A stretch of DNA of 64,000 bases from Lunatimonas salinarum (GCF_017811155.1 NZ_JACVCV010000022.1:1-64000), one strand, 5' to 3'. Positions 52,700 to 62,811 are shown, counted from the first letter of the stretch. Numbers and translations are program-made. Notes: a model not told the origin generated them from the sequence alone.

Positions 52700-53953
52700 A
52701 TGAATAGGGAGAAAATCCGGCTTGGCTTAAAGGAGAATTGGAGGCAGTTTGCACTTTTGGTGCTGGTGAATGCCTTTGTGGGAGGGATGGTTGGAATGGA
52801 GCGGACCATCATTCCACAATTTGCAGAGACCACATTTGGGGTCGGTTCAAAGACAGCTATATTGTCATTTATTACCGCATTTGGGCTGACCAAGGCCCTG
52901 GCGAATTACTATACGGGTAGACTGTCCAATAGATTTGGTCGAAGAAATCTCCTGTTGTTCGGATGGCTCTTGGCATTGCCCGTCCCGTTCATGCTACTGT
53001 TTGCCCCCAATTGGGGATTTGTCATTTTTACAAATGTGCTGCTGGGAATAAGTCAGGGATTTACCTGGAGCAGTACAGTGGTAATGAAGATTGACTTGGT
53101 GGGGGAGCAGGACAGGGGATTGGCCATGGGGTTAAACGAATTTGCAGGCTACCTTGCCGTTGGTATAGTCGCATTTTTTACGGGTTACATTGCCAATACC
53201 TATGGGGTGATACCTTATCCTTTTTACCTCGGAAGTTTCATTTCGATTGTGGGATTCGCCTTAACCGTGCTTTGGGTCAAAGATACAAGGGCCTTTGTCC
53301 GGAAGGAAAGTATGATCGACACGACCAAACCCCTCGACAATGTGTTTTTGCAAACGACCCTTATAGACAGGGTCTTAAGTTCTGTCACGCAGGCCGGAAT
53401 GGTCAATAACCTAAACGACGGTATGATCTGGGGGCTGCTTCCGATGGTTTTGTTTTCGCTTCATTTTGATCATGCGCAGATCGGCGTCGTAACAGCTACC
53501 TACCCGACTGTGTGGGGAGTTGGACAACTGATCACCGGGAAAATGTCGGATCATTACTCTAAGAAGTCCATGCTTTTTTGGGGAATGTTAGGGCAAGGAT
53601 TGGCCATATTGTGTATTCCACTAAGCAGCGACTTTTATACACTGGTTGCTATTTCAGCCCTGTTAGGGCTAGGAACAGCCTTGGTCTATCCTACCTTCCT
53701 TGCAACCATTGCCCAAGCAACCAGTCCCGTGCAACGCGCAGAGAGTATCGGTACCTTTCGCCTTTGGAGAGATCTCGGCTATGCATTTGGTGCGGTGATT
53801 TCCGGTGTCACAGCCGATTTATTTGGCATTGACTATGCCATTTTGTTAATCGGGATCATCACGATAGCGTCCTCCATGGTCGTCAAATTCCGCATGCCGG
53901 AAATAATCAGTCCAGGCAAGAATATATTGCAAAAAAGGACGGTATCAGTTTGA
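52700..53953 (+). CDS. Major facilitator superfamily transporter
   Basis: This 417-residue protein has 12 predicted membrane helices. The MFS loop 2-3 motif G-R-L-S-N-R-F-G-R-R and the equivalent second-half motif G-K-M-S-D-H-Y-S-K-K are visible, with R-x-G-x-x near D-R-G-L-A-M-G-L-N-E. It is an inner membrane secondary transporter. The gene follows a Crp-family regulator and probably exports or imports a small solute under its control. Substrate cannot be inferred; drug efflux is possible but has no specific support. Confidence 0.9.
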   Translation: MNREKIRLGLKENWRQFALLVLVNAFVGGMVGMERTIIPQFAETTFGVGSKTAILSFITAFGLTKALANYYTGRLSNRFGRRNLLLFGWLLALPVPFMLLFAPNWGFVIFTNVLLGISQGFTWSSTVVMKIDLVGEQDRGLAMGLNEFAGYLAVGIVAFFTGYIANTYGVIPYPFYLGSFISIVGFALTVLWVKDTRAFVRKESMIDTTKPLDNVFLQTTLIDRVLSSVTQAGMVNNLNDGMIWGLLPMVLFSLHFDHAQIGVVTATYPTVWGVGQLITGKMSDHYSKKSMLFWGMLGQGLAILCIPLSSDFYTLVAISALLGLGTALVYPTFLATIAQATSPVQRAESIGTFRLWRDLGYAFGAVISGVTADLFGIDYAILLIGIITIASSMVVKFRMPEIISPGKNILQKRTVSV

Positions 53954-54102
53954 ATGACAGGCCTCTGAAACCTTTCTACCGACTTGCATAACAGATCTTT
54001 TAAGAGGTGCAATAAAGGCATGGATTTTGGCTGATCGGCGTTAGAGGCACGGATATTGAAAGATAAATCGTAAATTACAGTTGATTTTTAAAAACCTGGA
54101 CA

Positions 54103-55161
54103 ATGGTTATAAGAGATAGCAGTGGGATACGATTTGCCTTAGTTATGGCCATGGTCACCTTGGGGGTGTTACACGTAAAAGCACAGGATAAGACCAGGGT
54201 ATTTATCATGACCGATATCAACATCGATTCGGGTGATCCAGATGACCGACAGTCCTTGGTGCATCTTTTGTGGTATGCTGACGAGCTGGAAATTGAAGGG
54301 GTAATTCCGCACAGGTGGGAGTCAGGTGCCTTGGAGGCTTGTGAATTGGCAATCAATGCCTACAAATCCGATTTTCAACGGCTTGGACTTCTCGATTGGG
54401 GATTTCAAGATCCTGATGACGTTCGTACCAAAATCGCTATCGACAGGCTGCACGGAATGGAGCTATTCCGTAATGCTGCCTCGGAGATGGGTAGCCCGCT
54501 ATACGTGCTGGTATGGGGCAACATGCTCACGTTAAAGGAGGCCCTTTTTGAATACCCGGAATTGGCCAGAAATATTCGGGTGGTTAGTATTGGCACAGGA
54601 CTTATGCTGGAATCCAATATTCCCTACATGTCCAAAAGCAGGGAAAAGGAACGTCCTTGTATTCAGACCAACTGGAACGGCCTGGGAAGGAACGAAATTT
54701 ATGAGGATCCTCGGTTTGACTCCCTGTGGTGGCTGGAAATAAACTGGACCTATGAGGGAATGTTTGTAGGCGGGCAGCCGGTCGAAATGCTGCAAAAGCT
54801 ATCGGGTTACGGGATGATGGGCAAACACCTTCAGGAGGTGGTTAAAAAGGAAGCTTGGGCTCAGTACTTCCGGGTAGGCGATACACCGTCTGTGCTTTAT
54901 GTGATTTCTCCCCACCATCCACTGGACGATCCGACTCAAAGCAGTTGGGCCGGGAAGTTTCAACGGCCCTTTCCGGATGCACGTCCGAATTACTTCACGG
55001 ATTATAGCGGGGATTTGGATTGGAACTATGCAGATCCCTGTGCTTCTTGGGGCATCCACGAGCAAGTAAAAGATATCGCAGTAAATACCCTTTTTGAGCA
55101 ACGGGAGGAGATGTATCGGGCGTTATTGACTAAATTGTCTGAACTTTACGAAAAAAAATGA
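54103..55161 (+). CDS. DUF1593 / nucleoside-hydrolase-like exported protein
   Basis: This 352-residue protein has a signal peptide (hydrophobic about 11-24, ending V-K-A-Q) and the DUF1593 fold (PF07632, related to inosine-uridine nucleoside hydrolases). It carries T-D-I-N-I-D-S-G-D-P-D-D-R-Q-S-L (the Asp cluster that binds calcium in nucleoside hydrolases), L-V-W-G-N-M-L-T and W-G-I-H-E near the C-terminus. The Asp cluster is largely kept, so a hydrolase activity is likely, but known members are associated with polysaccharide degradation and their substrate is uncertain. Its stop overlaps the next gene by four bases, linking it to a sugar epimerase-like enzyme. Confidence 0.85.
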   Translation: MVIRDSSGIRFALVMAMVTLGVLHVKAQDKTRVFIMTDINIDSGDPDDRQSLVHLLWYADELEIEGVIPHRWESGALEACELAINAYKSDFQRLGLLDWGFQDPDDVRTKIAIDRLHGMELFRNAASEMGSPLYVLVWGNMLTLKEALFEYPELARNIRVVSIGTGLMLESNIPYMSKSREKERPCIQTNWNGLGRNEIYEDPRFDSLWWLEINWTYEGMFVGGQPVEMLQKLSGYGMMGKHLQEVVKKEAWAQYFRVGDTPSVLYVISPHHPLDDPTQSSWAGKFQRPFPDARPNYFTDYSGDLDWNYADPCASWGIHEQVKDIAVNTLFEQREEMYRALLTKLSELYEKK

Positions 55162-56063
55162 TGAACAAAAAGCGAATTTTCTTCACCGGTGGCTCGGGCA
55201 AAGCCGGAAAGCACGTGATTCCGTACCTGTTGGATCAGGGATACCGGGTGATGAATGTGGATCTGAAGCCGCTTGATTGTCCCGGTGTGGACAATTTGAC
55301 CGCGGATATTACAGACTCCGGGCAGATGTTCAATGCAATGACCTCCTATGCTGGCCTGGACGAGTTGGACCATGGCAGTGGGGTGCCGGCTTTCGATGCA
55401 GTAGTCCATTTTGCCGCCGTCCCCCGCATATTGATCAATCCGGATAATGAAACCTTTCGGGTAAATACACTAGGTACCTACAACGTGATTGAGGCAGCGG
55501 TGAAACTGGGAATAAGGAAGGTCATCATCGCATCCTCCGAAACTACCTATGGCATCTGTTTTTCAGATGGCCAAACGGATCCAAAGTCATTGCCTTTGGA
55601 GGAAGATTACGACGTGGATCCGATGGATAGTTACGGACTCTCCAAGGTGGTCAATGAACAGACAGCCCGTGCATTTCAGCGACGCTCAGGGGTGGATATC
55701 TATGCACTTCGAATCGGAAATGTCATCGAGCCGCATGAATATGCGTTGTTGTTTCCGCATTATTTCAAACATCCGGAAGTCAGGAGGCGAAACGCTTTCT
55801 GCTACATCGATGCCCGTGATTTGGGTCAAATTGTCGATTTATGCATTAAAAAGGATGGATTGGGCTTTCAGGTGTTCAACGCCGGAAACGACCATAATGG
55901 AGCGATTTTGCCCAATAAGGTCCTGTTGGAACGTTTTTTTTCCGGTGTACCGGTTACCCGGGAACTGGAAGAGCATGAAGCTTTATTTTCTAATCGGAAG
56001 ATCAGGGAAGTACTGGGCTTTAGGGAAAATCACCCTTGGCGAAGGTATGTAAAGGGAGCGTAG
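55158..56063 (+). CDS. NAD(P)-dependent epimerase/dehydratase (extended SDR)
   Basis: This 301-residue protein has F-F-T-G-G-S-G-K-A-G-K-H (Rossmann, about 8-19), V-V-H-F-A-A-V-P, A-S-S-E-T-T-Y-G (Ser/Thr) and the catalytic Y-x3-K in D-S-Y-G-L-S-K. Residues D-A-R-D-L-G-Q and N-A-G-N-D follow as in sugar epimerase/dehydratases. No signal peptide is seen, so it is cytoplasmic. It overlaps the DUF1593 gene by four bases and is probably translated with it. A role in the interconversion of a sugar or nucleotide-sugar is likely; the specific substrate is unknown. GXXGXXG is replaced by GGSGKAG, still compatible with NAD binding. Confidence 0.88.
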   Translation: MMNKKRIFFTGGSGKAGKHVIPYLLDQGYRVMNVDLKPLDCPGVDNLTADITDSGQMFNAMTSYAGLDELDHGSGVPAFDAVVHFAAVPRILINPDNETFRVNTLGTYNVIEAAVKLGIRKVIIASSETTYGICFSDGQTDPKSLPLEEDYDVDPMDSYGLSKVVNEQTARAFQRRSGVDIYALRIGNVIEPHEYALLFPHYFKHPEVRRRNAFCYIDARDLGQIVDLCIKKDGLGFQVFNAGNDHNGAILPNKVLLERFFSGVPVTRELEEHEALFSNRKIREVLGFRENHPWRRYVKGA

Positions 56064-56288
56064 TGGCTCCGCTATCGCATGGATGAATGTTCGTCTGAAC
56101 TACCTGCTGCGTTCAAAGAAAAACGATTTCCATGATGCAAGAAAGGTCAATTTGTCCATTTGGATAGCGTAATTTTCGTGGTAAGCCACTATCCCTGCCA
56201 GGTTCCAAGAGGATGGGTTCATACCTATGGAGAGGTTTCCTATTTATTTACAGCGGCTTCAAAATTAGTATTTTATATTTCTGCGATT

Positions 56289-57656
56289 ATGCAACGACAG
56301 ATTCTAAAAATCCTACTTATTGCCTTGGGTGTTCAATTGGTCAGCATACCCCTTACCTTGGCACAGGCACCTCATGTTCTCTCCCAGCGGGAACAAGCAG
56401 CGGTGATCGATCAATGGCTGGAGGAACGGATGGAGACGCTGCTTCCGCGGTTGATGGACAGGGCGGGAATCGACCTTTGGGTGGTGATATCCAGAGAATA
56501 CAACGAGGATCCGGTGATCCGTACTTTCTTGCCGGCCACCTGGCACGCCGCAAGAAGACGTACCATGCTGCTGATGTTCAAGCCGGAGGGTAGCCAAGAA
56601 GTGGAGGCGCTCGCTGTGGCCCGGTATGATGTGGGGAAGTCATTTCAGAAGGCCTGGGATCCGGAATCCCAGCCGGATCAATGGAAGCAACTAGCCGACC
56701 TGATCGTGGCACGAAACCCAAAAAAGATAGGGATCAATACCTCCGATGATTTTGGGCACGCCGACGGGTTGACAGTTACGGAACATGAAATGTTGTTGCA
56801 ATATTTGCCAGAGCGTTTTCAATCCAGGATTACCACTGCACAAAACCTGGCAGTTGGGTGGCTGGAGACCCGCATACCCTCCGAAATGGCCACCTATCGG
56901 CATATCCAATCCATTGCCCACCAGATCATTCAGGAGGGGCTTTCCGAGCAGGTTATCACACCAGGTGTGACGACTACAGATGACGTGGTTTGGTGGTATC
57001 GGGAGCGGATTAAAGATATGAAATTGGATACATGGTTCCATCCTTCTGTAGACATTCAGCGGGCCGACCCAGCCAATCAAGAGCAAAACCGTTCCTTTGC
57101 CGTCAAGGCTGAATCCCAAGTCATTCAGCCCGGAGACCTGCTGCACATCGATTTTGGGATTTCTTATCTAAGACTGATGACCGATACCCAGCAATTGGCC
57201 TATGTACTCCGGCCTGGAGAAACCTCGGTACCGGATTATTTGAAGGAAGCCCTAAAAGTGGGTAATCGGGTACAGGATATCCTTACCAGCCAGTTTGTAA
57301 CCGGCCGTAGTGGAAACCAGATTTTACGGGAAACCCGAAAGCAGATGGAAGCGGAAGGTATACAAGGCAGTATCTATTCCCACCCCATGGGCTATCACGG
57401 GCATGCCTCAGGCCCCACCATCGGTATGTGGGATAATCAGGGCGATACACCTGGGGCGGGGGATTACCCCGTCTACCCGCACACCGTGTATGCCATCGAA
57501 TTAAATGCAGTCGTGCACCTACCGCAATGGGGCAAAGATGTTCGCATTTTACTGGAGGAGGGTGCCTATTTTGACGGGGAAAAGGTAACCTATCTGAACG
57601 GAAGACAAAAAGAGTGGTTGACTATTCCTCGGGTAAAGGGGTATTTAGGGGACTGA
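56289..57656 (+). CDS. M24 family metallopeptidase (Xaa-Pro aminopeptidase-like), exported
   Basis: This protein of about 455 residues has a signal peptide (M-Q-R-Q-I-L-K-I-L, cleavage near T-L-A-Q), a creatinase-like N-domain (about 40-215) and a pita-bread M24 domain. Metal-ligand candidates are Asp in L-H-I-D-F-G, Asp in L-M-T-D-T-Q, His in Y-S-H-P-M-G-Y-H-G-H-A, Glu in Y-A-I-E-L-N and Glu in L-L-E-E-G-A. All five positions appear filled, so it should be active. It trims Xaa-Pro or similar peptides outside the cytoplasm. The frame is open to 56160, but the signal peptide begins at ATG 56289. Confidence 0.9.
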   Translation: MQRQILKILLIALGVQLVSIPLTLAQAPHVLSQREQAAVIDQWLEERMETLLPRLMDRAGIDLWVVISREYNEDPVIRTFLPATWHAARRRTMLLMFKPEGSQEVEALAVARYDVGKSFQKAWDPESQPDQWKQLADLIVARNPKKIGINTSDDFGHADGLTVTEHEMLLQYLPERFQSRITTAQNLAVGWLETRIPSEMATYRHIQSIAHQIIQEGLSEQVITPGVTTTDDVVWWYRERIKDMKLDTWFHPSVDIQRADPANQEQNRSFAVKAESQVIQPGDLLHIDFGISYLRLMTDTQQLAYVLRPGETSVPDYLKEALKVGNRVQDILTSQFVTGRSGNQILRETRKQMEAEGIQGSIYSHPMGYHGHASGPTIGMWDNQGDTPGAGDYPVYPHTVYAIELNAVVHLPQWGKDVRILLEEGAYFDGEKVTYLNGRQKEWLTIPRVKGYLGD

Positions 57657-57868
57657 TCGAGGTGGCAATAGCTGCCTCACGGCAGATACGGGTGCCAGTT
57701 GAAAGCGTTTTTTGTAACCCACCCGCTTTCGGTTTGTGAGCAGCTATTTTTCGAAGACGATTTTTTTCGTTACCTTAATCCGGGTATTGGTTTGCCGAAT
57801 CGATGCATTCGGTAAGCCCACGTACCGCATCTAATTGAATGAAGTGAAAATCAAAATCGACGATTCCT

Positions 57869-58966
57869 ATGAGGATACTTTTTTGTGTGTTGTTGTTCGT
57901 ACACGGTTTGATCCATTTGCTTGGTTTTGTAAAGGGGTTTGGGCTCAAAGAGGTAAAGGAATTGACGATGTCCGTTTCAAGGCCGATGGGGTTGCTGTGG
58001 CTATTGGCGGCCCTATTGATTTTGGGTTTTGCTTGGCAGTATTGGGCTAATGCCAAGTTGAGTTGGGTGCTGGGATTTGCGGCGGTGGGTTTATCGCAGG
58101 TTTTGATAGGGATTTATTGGAGCGATGCGAAATTTGGAACCCTGCCAAATGTCGCCATGATTTTGGTAGTGATTACTTTGGCCGGATCCTATTGGTTTCA
58201 GGGCCGCATAGCTAGGGAAAAGGATCAGTTAATAAGTTCGGTTAATCGGTCGAATTCCATCCCGGTCACCGAAGAATCCATTCGGAATCTTCCGAAACCC
58301 GTACAGCGCTGGCTTCGCCGATCCGGCGTGCTTGGAAAACCAACTATCCAAGTAGGCAAGGTAACCCAGCGGGCGCAAATGAAGTTGAGACCTGAACAGC
58401 AGCATTGGATGGACGCCAGTGCGGTACAGTACAGCACAGCGGATCCGCCGGGGTTTATATGGAGTGTAAATGTAAAAATGAATGCCTTTTTGAGCTTTCA
58501 AGGCAGGGACCGGTTCCAAGAAGGAACGGGAGAGATGCTCATTAAGCTCAATTCCCTATTCAACATAGTCAATGAGCGCGGGGAGAAGCTGGATGAAGGA
58601 TCGTTGCAGCGCTACTTGGGTGAAGTAGTGTGGTTCCCTACCATGGCCTTGAGTCCCTGTATCGCATGGGAAACCCTGACCGATTCCAGCGCCAAGGCCA
58701 CCATGGAGTTCATGGGTACCCAGGGCAGTGGGGTTTTTCATTTTAGTCCGGAGGGGGATTTTATCCGTTTTTCAGCCATGCGATTTCGGGGCAATGAAGC
58801 GGGTGCAAGTCGGAGTGAATGGGTTCTAGACGTAGAGGATTACCGCTCTTTTGAAGGCGTTCGGGTCCCCTCGCAAATGACTGCGACATGGTTGCTAGAT
58901 ACCGGCGAATGGACCTGGCTGAAGCTGGAGCTCGTCGATCTTACTTATGATCAAGCATCTAATTGA
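57869..58966 (+). CDS. DUF6544 family membrane-anchored protein
   Basis: This 365-residue protein has about four helices in its first 115 residues (F-V-H-G-L-I-H-L-L-G-F, L-L-W-L-L-A-A-L-L-I-L-G-F, the segment after L-S-W-V-L-G and A-M-I-L-V-V-I-T-L). A soluble beta-rich domain follows with L-P-K-P-V-Q-R-W-L-R-R, M-K-L-R-P-E-Q, and W-F-P-T-M-A-L-S-P, characteristic of the DUF6544 family. No enzymatic motif is recognised. The family occurs widely in Bacteroidota with unknown function. Monocistronic as far as can be seen. Confidence 0.75.
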   Translation: MRILFCVLLFVHGLIHLLGFVKGFGLKEVKELTMSVSRPMGLLWLLAALLILGFAWQYWANAKLSWVLGFAAVGLSQVLIGIYWSDAKFGTLPNVAMILVVITLAGSYWFQGRIAREKDQLISSVNRSNSIPVTEESIRNLPKPVQRWLRRSGVLGKPTIQVGKVTQRAQMKLRPEQQHWMDASAVQYSTADPPGFIWSVNVKMNAFLSFQGRDRFQEGTGEMLIKLNSLFNIVNERGEKLDEGSLQRYLGEVVWFPTMALSPCIAWETLTDSSAKATMEFMGTQGSGVFHFSPEGDFIRFSAMRFRGNEAGASRSEWVLDVEDYRSFEGVRVPSQMTATWLLDTGEWTWLKLELVDLTYDQASN

Positions 58967-59032
58967 TTGATTTGCCCAAAAACCCTTTATGCTGAAATGC
59001 AAAAATATTACGGGATGGGTGCATTGAAAGGA

Positions 59033-60736
59033 TCAATCGGCTTGGTATACTATTTCTCCACCGACCACCGTCAAAACTACCCGGGTATTTAGGATTTCGT
59101 TTTCCGGTATTTCCATGATGTTTTTGTCAAAAACGGTAAAGTCTGCGGCTTTGCCGACTTCGATGGATCCTTTGAAACTTTCTTCAAATTCCGCATAGGC
59201 TGCGTCCAGGGTATAGGATCTCAACGCCTGTTCCCGGGTCATCTTCTGGTCCGGCTCGTAACCACCGTCGGGCTCCATTTTAAGTGTCTTTCGGGTTACG
59301 GATGCGTAGAAGGATGGGATGGGGTCTAGGGGCTCTACAGGGGCATCGGTACCGTTTGAGATAACTGCCCCAGAGCCTAGCAGCTTTTGCCAAACGTAGG
59401 CACCATCCTTGATTCGTTTCGCACCCAGCCTGCCTATGGCCCATGGCCTGTCGGAACTTAAGTGGATAGCTTGGATGGCCGCAATAACCCCCAGGGCGCC
59501 AAATCGGTCGATATCGTCTGGATGTAAGTGCTGCGCATGTTCGATGCGAAATCGGTGGTTGGTGACTTGCGGAAACTTGGCAAAGGTAGCCTCGTACTGA
59601 TCCAATACTTCCCGGTTGGTGCGGTCCCCGATGGCGTGGGAGCAGATCTGAAATCCATGCTTGAGTCCTTTTTCGGCTATCTCTCCGACCAATTGCATCG
59701 GCATGGTTTCGTGTCCCCGATGTCCCGGTTTGTCAGAATAGTCTTCCAGCAGCCAGGCTCCCCAAGGGCCCAAGGCACCATCCATGTTAAGCTTGATCGC
59801 GCGGACAGTCACCAAGTGATCTGGGTCTACTAACGGCCCTTTTTGAAGCCAGGAGTCTACTAATTCCGGTTGTCGGCCCGAAAGCATCACGTACATTCTG
59901 GCTGTCAGCCGGCTCTCTTGTTTAAATTTTTCCAGCAAATCGATGACTTCTTGGCCACTTCCCGCATCGTGAAAGGAGGTGATGCCTTTTTCCGCCAGTT
60001 CCTGTAGCGCCAATTCCAGTGCTTTTTCAGCCCGCTCCGGGGTGTCTTTTGGAATGAGCTTACTCACTAGTCCGGAAGCCCGTTCTATTAGTATACCGGT
60101 GGGATTTCCCAGCTCATCACGGATGATTTCACCTCCATCCACCTCTTGCGGGACATTTTCACTGCCCAATGTCGCAATCCCCGCAAGCTCCATGGCCTTT
60201 TGATTGACAAAGGATGCGTGCCCGGAAGCATGGGCCAGGTATACGGGATTTAAGGGTGTGACCGCACTCAGTGCATCGTGTATTTGAAATCCTTTCACGG
60301 CATCTTGGGGAAGTGCCAGCCACTTGTCCTGATGCCAGCCTCGCCCTGTGATCCACTCTCCCGGTTCGGCGTTGCGTGCGGCCTCTGCTACTTTTGCTAC
60401 TAATTCCTCGTAGGTAGCTACATACATCAGGTCAATTTCCAACTTGTTGTATCCAATGCCCATCAGGTGGGCATGGGATTCGATGAAGCCCGGCGTCAGG
60501 GTTTTTCCGGATAAATCGATGGTGGTAGTCTCCTTTCCGATGTATTCCCGTATTTCGGTGGAGGTGCCCACGGCCAGGATCTTCCCCTTGGCTACCGCTA
60601 CGGCTTCTGCGGTGGCTTGGTCGTCATTTACGGTGTAGACAAGTCCGTTTAAGTACACAGTATCTGCTTTTTCGGTGGTCTTTGTGCAGGAAAACAGGAG
60701 TAGTGTTGCAGTGATGAGTAATAATACGTGTCGCAT
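59033..60736 (-). CDS. Amidohydrolase, YtcJ-like, lipoprotein
   Basis: This 567-residue protein has a lipobox (L-L-L-F-S-C17) and an amidohydrolase_3 (YtcJ/LAF) fold. Key points are G-F-I-E-S-H-A-H-L (HxH metal motif, about 84-92), H-A-S-G-H-A-S-F, F-H-D-A-G-S-G, A-I-G-D-R-T-N and S-N-G-T-D-A-P-V (metal Asp) in the last third. It would hydrolyse an amide or lactam-like bond at the cell surface or in the periplasm. The natural substrate is unknown; cyclic imides and lactams are typical for the superfamily. Confidence 0.9.
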   Translation of the reverse strand: MRHVLLLITATLLLFSCTKTTEKADTVYLNGLVYTVNDDQATAEAVAVAKGKILAVGTSTEIREYIGKETTTIDLSGKTLTPGFIESHAHLMGIGYNKLEIDLMYVATYEELVAKVAEAARNAEPGEWITGRGWHQDKWLALPQDAVKGFQIHDALSAVTPLNPVYLAHASGHASFVNQKAMELAGIATLGSENVPQEVDGGEIIRDELGNPTGILIERASGLVSKLIPKDTPERAEKALELALQELAEKGITSFHDAGSGQEVIDLLEKFKQESRLTARMYVMLSGRQPELVDSWLQKGPLVDPDHLVTVRAIKLNMDGALGPWGAWLLEDYSDKPGHRGHETMPMQLVGEIAEKGLKHGFQICSHAIGDRTNREVLDQYEATFAKFPQVTNHRFRIEHAQHLHPDDIDRFGALGVIAAIQAIHLSSDRPWAIGRLGAKRIKDGAYVWQKLLGSGAVISNGTDAPVEPLDPIPSFYASVTRKTLKMEPDGGYEPDQKMTREQALRSYTLDAAYAEFEESFKGSIEVGKAADFTVFDKNIMEIPENEILNTRVVLTVVGGEIVYQAD

Positions 60737-61146
60737 CTGTTGGTCAATTTTCTATTAGTGGCTAGAACATGCAGTAATCCTTTTCGCGGTTGTCCCGAGC
60801 TAGGCTGGTGGATTTAATATTGAAAGAGGGGCGTTGGATAGGTGCACAACCGTCCATTAGCGCTAATTACGCCGTCAAACCTAGTTAATTTTTCGCTGAT
60901 TAGTTTAATTTGATTGTGTTGAATTCGCTTTTTAGTCTTGGTCCGGATGTAGGGTTACACGTTTTGCTAGTCTTCGGTCTTCTTATGCCTAGCTGCGAAA
61001 AAGATTATGTTACTTTCCTAGCCAAAAATTAGCTACCTTTGCGTCACTTTATAAAAAAGCACGCCAAGTTGTAGGTAGCTTTTAATCAATATCCCGCCGA
61101 GTAAGACCATACAACTGCTCACCCGGCCCATTATCAAAAGGCCTTT
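60737..61146. other. Gene-free interval with the DEAD-box helicase promoter and leader
   Basis: These are 410 bases between divergent genes. The right part holds a Bacteroidota promoter (61034-61041), leaving an untranslated leader of about 100 bases before the ATG at 61147. Long leaders are common for cold-responsive DEAD-box helicase mRNAs, but no known RNA motif could be confirmed by eye. The left 250 bases show no ORF or repeat. Confidence 0.6.
61034..61041 (+). promoter_or_regulatory. -7 element for the DEAD-box helicase gene
   Basis: TACCTTTG is a full match to TAnnTTTG. The -33 region (TTAC at 61010-61013, 20-base spacer) is partial. The predicted transcript start is near 61048. Confidence 0.5.
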
Positions 61147-62346
61147 ATGCCATTCAAAAAATTAGGAATAATTGACACTATCCTCAAGGCCCTCGCCAAT
61201 GAAGGATACACCGCACCCACACCCATTCAGCAACAAGCAATCCCACTCGTGTTGGGTGGCAGGGACCTGCTTGGTTGTGCCCAAACAGGCACCGGAAAAA
61301 CCGCAGCTTTTGCCATACCTATCATTCAATTGCTTAGCCTGCAAAAGCAAAGGAAGCCTGGGATCAAGTCGTTGATTTTAACCCCTACTAGGGAATTAGC
61401 CATACAAATAGACGAAAGCTTCGCTGCCTACGGGAAGTTTGCCGGTATCCGGCATACCGTAATTTTCGGGGGGGTATCCCAGCTGCATCAGACCAATGCC
61501 CTTAAAAAAGGGGTTGACGTCTTGGTGGCTACTCCAGGCAGGTTGCTCGATCTGATCAATCAGCGATTTATAGATCTAAGACAGTTGGAAATTTTTGTCT
61601 TAGATGAGGCAGACCGGATGTTGGACATGGGGTTTATACACGATGTAAAAAAAATCATCGCACTGCTTCCCCAGAAAAGACAGACCTTGTTTTTTTCGGC
61701 TACCATGCCCCCAGAAATCCAAAAGCTTGCCGATACGTTATTGACTAAACCTGCTTTTGTGGAAGTAACTCCTCCTTCCACAACCGTGGACAAAATCCAG
61801 CAACAGCTTTTTCTTACCTACAAAGCAGACAAGCCAAAATTATTGCTGCACCTGTTGAAGGAAAAGAATATTGGGTCGGCATTGGTTTTTACCCGTACCA
61901 AACACGGTGCGGACAGGGTAGTCAAATTTCTTATGAAGGAAAGTGTAAAAGCTGCCGCCATCCATGGTAACAAAAGCCAAAATGCCAGACAGAATGCCTT
62001 AAAGGACTTTAAAAGCGGGAAGCTGCAAGTACTTGTTGCCACGGATATAGCCGCTAGGGGTATCGATATCGATGAATTGGCCCATGTGTTCAACTTTGAT
62101 CTACCCAATATTCCCGAAACCTATGTCCACCGAATCGGACGGACCGGAAGGGCGGGGAATTCGGGGGTTGCCATGTCATTCTGTGACGCGGAAGAACTTA
62201 AGGACCTGAGGGATATTGAGAAGTTAATTGGTAAAAAAATCCCCGTAGTGGAAAACCACCCGTATGAATTTAGTGGAATGATGAAAGAGCAGGCTCCAGA
62301 GAAAAAGAAAAAACCCCAACAAAATCAGCGGCGAAGAAGGAATTGA
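61147..62346 (+). CDS. DEAD-box RNA helicase (RhlE-like)
   Basis: This 399-residue protein carries all DEAD-box motifs: Q-motif (T-P-I-Q-Q-Q-A-I-P), A-Q-T-G-T-G-K-T (about 45-52), P-T-R-E-L, T-P-G-R-L, D-E-A-D, S-A-T, and H-R-I-G-R-T-G-R in the second domain, ending in a short Lys/Gln/Arg-rich tail. The tail and overall length resemble RhlE subfamily helicases of Bacteroidota. It remodels RNA or ribosomal particles, commonly in the cold. It stands alone with a long leader upstream. Confidence 0.93.
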   Translation: MPFKKLGIIDTILKALANEGYTAPTPIQQQAIPLVLGGRDLLGCAQTGTGKTAAFAIPIIQLLSLQKQRKPGIKSLILTPTRELAIQIDESFAAYGKFAGIRHTVIFGGVSQLHQTNALKKGVDVLVATPGRLLDLINQRFIDLRQLEIFVLDEADRMLDMGFIHDVKKIIALLPQKRQTLFFSATMPPEIQKLADTLLTKPAFVEVTPPSTTVDKIQQQLFLTYKADKPKLLLHLLKEKNIGSALVFTRTKHGADRVVKFLMKESVKAAAIHGNKSQNARQNALKDFKSGKLQVLVATDIAARGIDIDELAHVFNFDLPNIPETYVHRIGRTGRAGNSGVAMSFCDAEELKDLRDIEKLIGKKIPVVENHPYEFSGMMKEQAPEKKKKPQQNQRRRRN

Positions 62347-62379
62347 GCTAGGGGTTTCAATGGGTCGCTGGGACGTCCA

Positions 62380-62745
62380 TTAATTTTCGAAGAAAAAGCT
62401 GTAGGGTCGGCTGATCCGATGGTGGAATTCCGCCAAGCTGATTAGTCCATTGCTTCGGAAAAACTCTTTTCCTTCTAAGAAACCGATAATCCCCGGAACG
62501 GAGGCCATGCGTAGCTGATAGGCCACTTCCCTTTGGTCATCAGCTGACAGTGGAATGAATTCCATCTGGGGAAATTCACTTTCCATCAGCGCGCTTATTT
62601 TCGGGAAAAGGACCTGACAAACACCGCATGATTCACTGTAAAAGTAAAATAGCACCCCCCGGTTTTCAGCAAGTAAGTTTTGAAAGTCTTGCATGCTCAT
62701 AGGTGCTTTACCGGATGCTTTGTTTTCCATGGCTTCCCTTTTCAC
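62380..62745 (-). CDS. Thioredoxin-family protein
   Basis: This 121-residue protein has a thioredoxin fold with the active site C40-G-V-C43 within Y-S-E-S-C-G-V-C-Q and the cis-Pro in A-S-V-P-G-I-I-G-F. The first 15 residues are polar and no signal peptide is present, so it is cytoplasmic. The CGVC pair is atypical compared with CGPC and suggests an altered redox potential. It is probably a disulfide reductase for unknown targets. Divergence upstream is free, so co-transcription with PlsC (66 bases away, same strand) is possible. Confidence 0.85.
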   Translation of the reverse strand: MKREAMENKASGKAPMSMQDFQNLLAENRGVLFYFYSESCGVCQVLFPKISALMESEFPQMEFIPLSADDQREVAYQLRMASVPGIIGFLEGKEFFRSNGLISLAEFHHRISRPYSFFFEN

Positions 62746-62811
62746 GGTTTCACTTTCAAAGGTAGGGCCGTAGAGTAGGCGGATTGGTGATGAAAATTAC
62801 ACAACCGACAA

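Noticed and set aside
56160-56288. N-terminal extension of the M24 peptidase
   Set aside because: A clear signal peptide begins at the internal ATG 56289.
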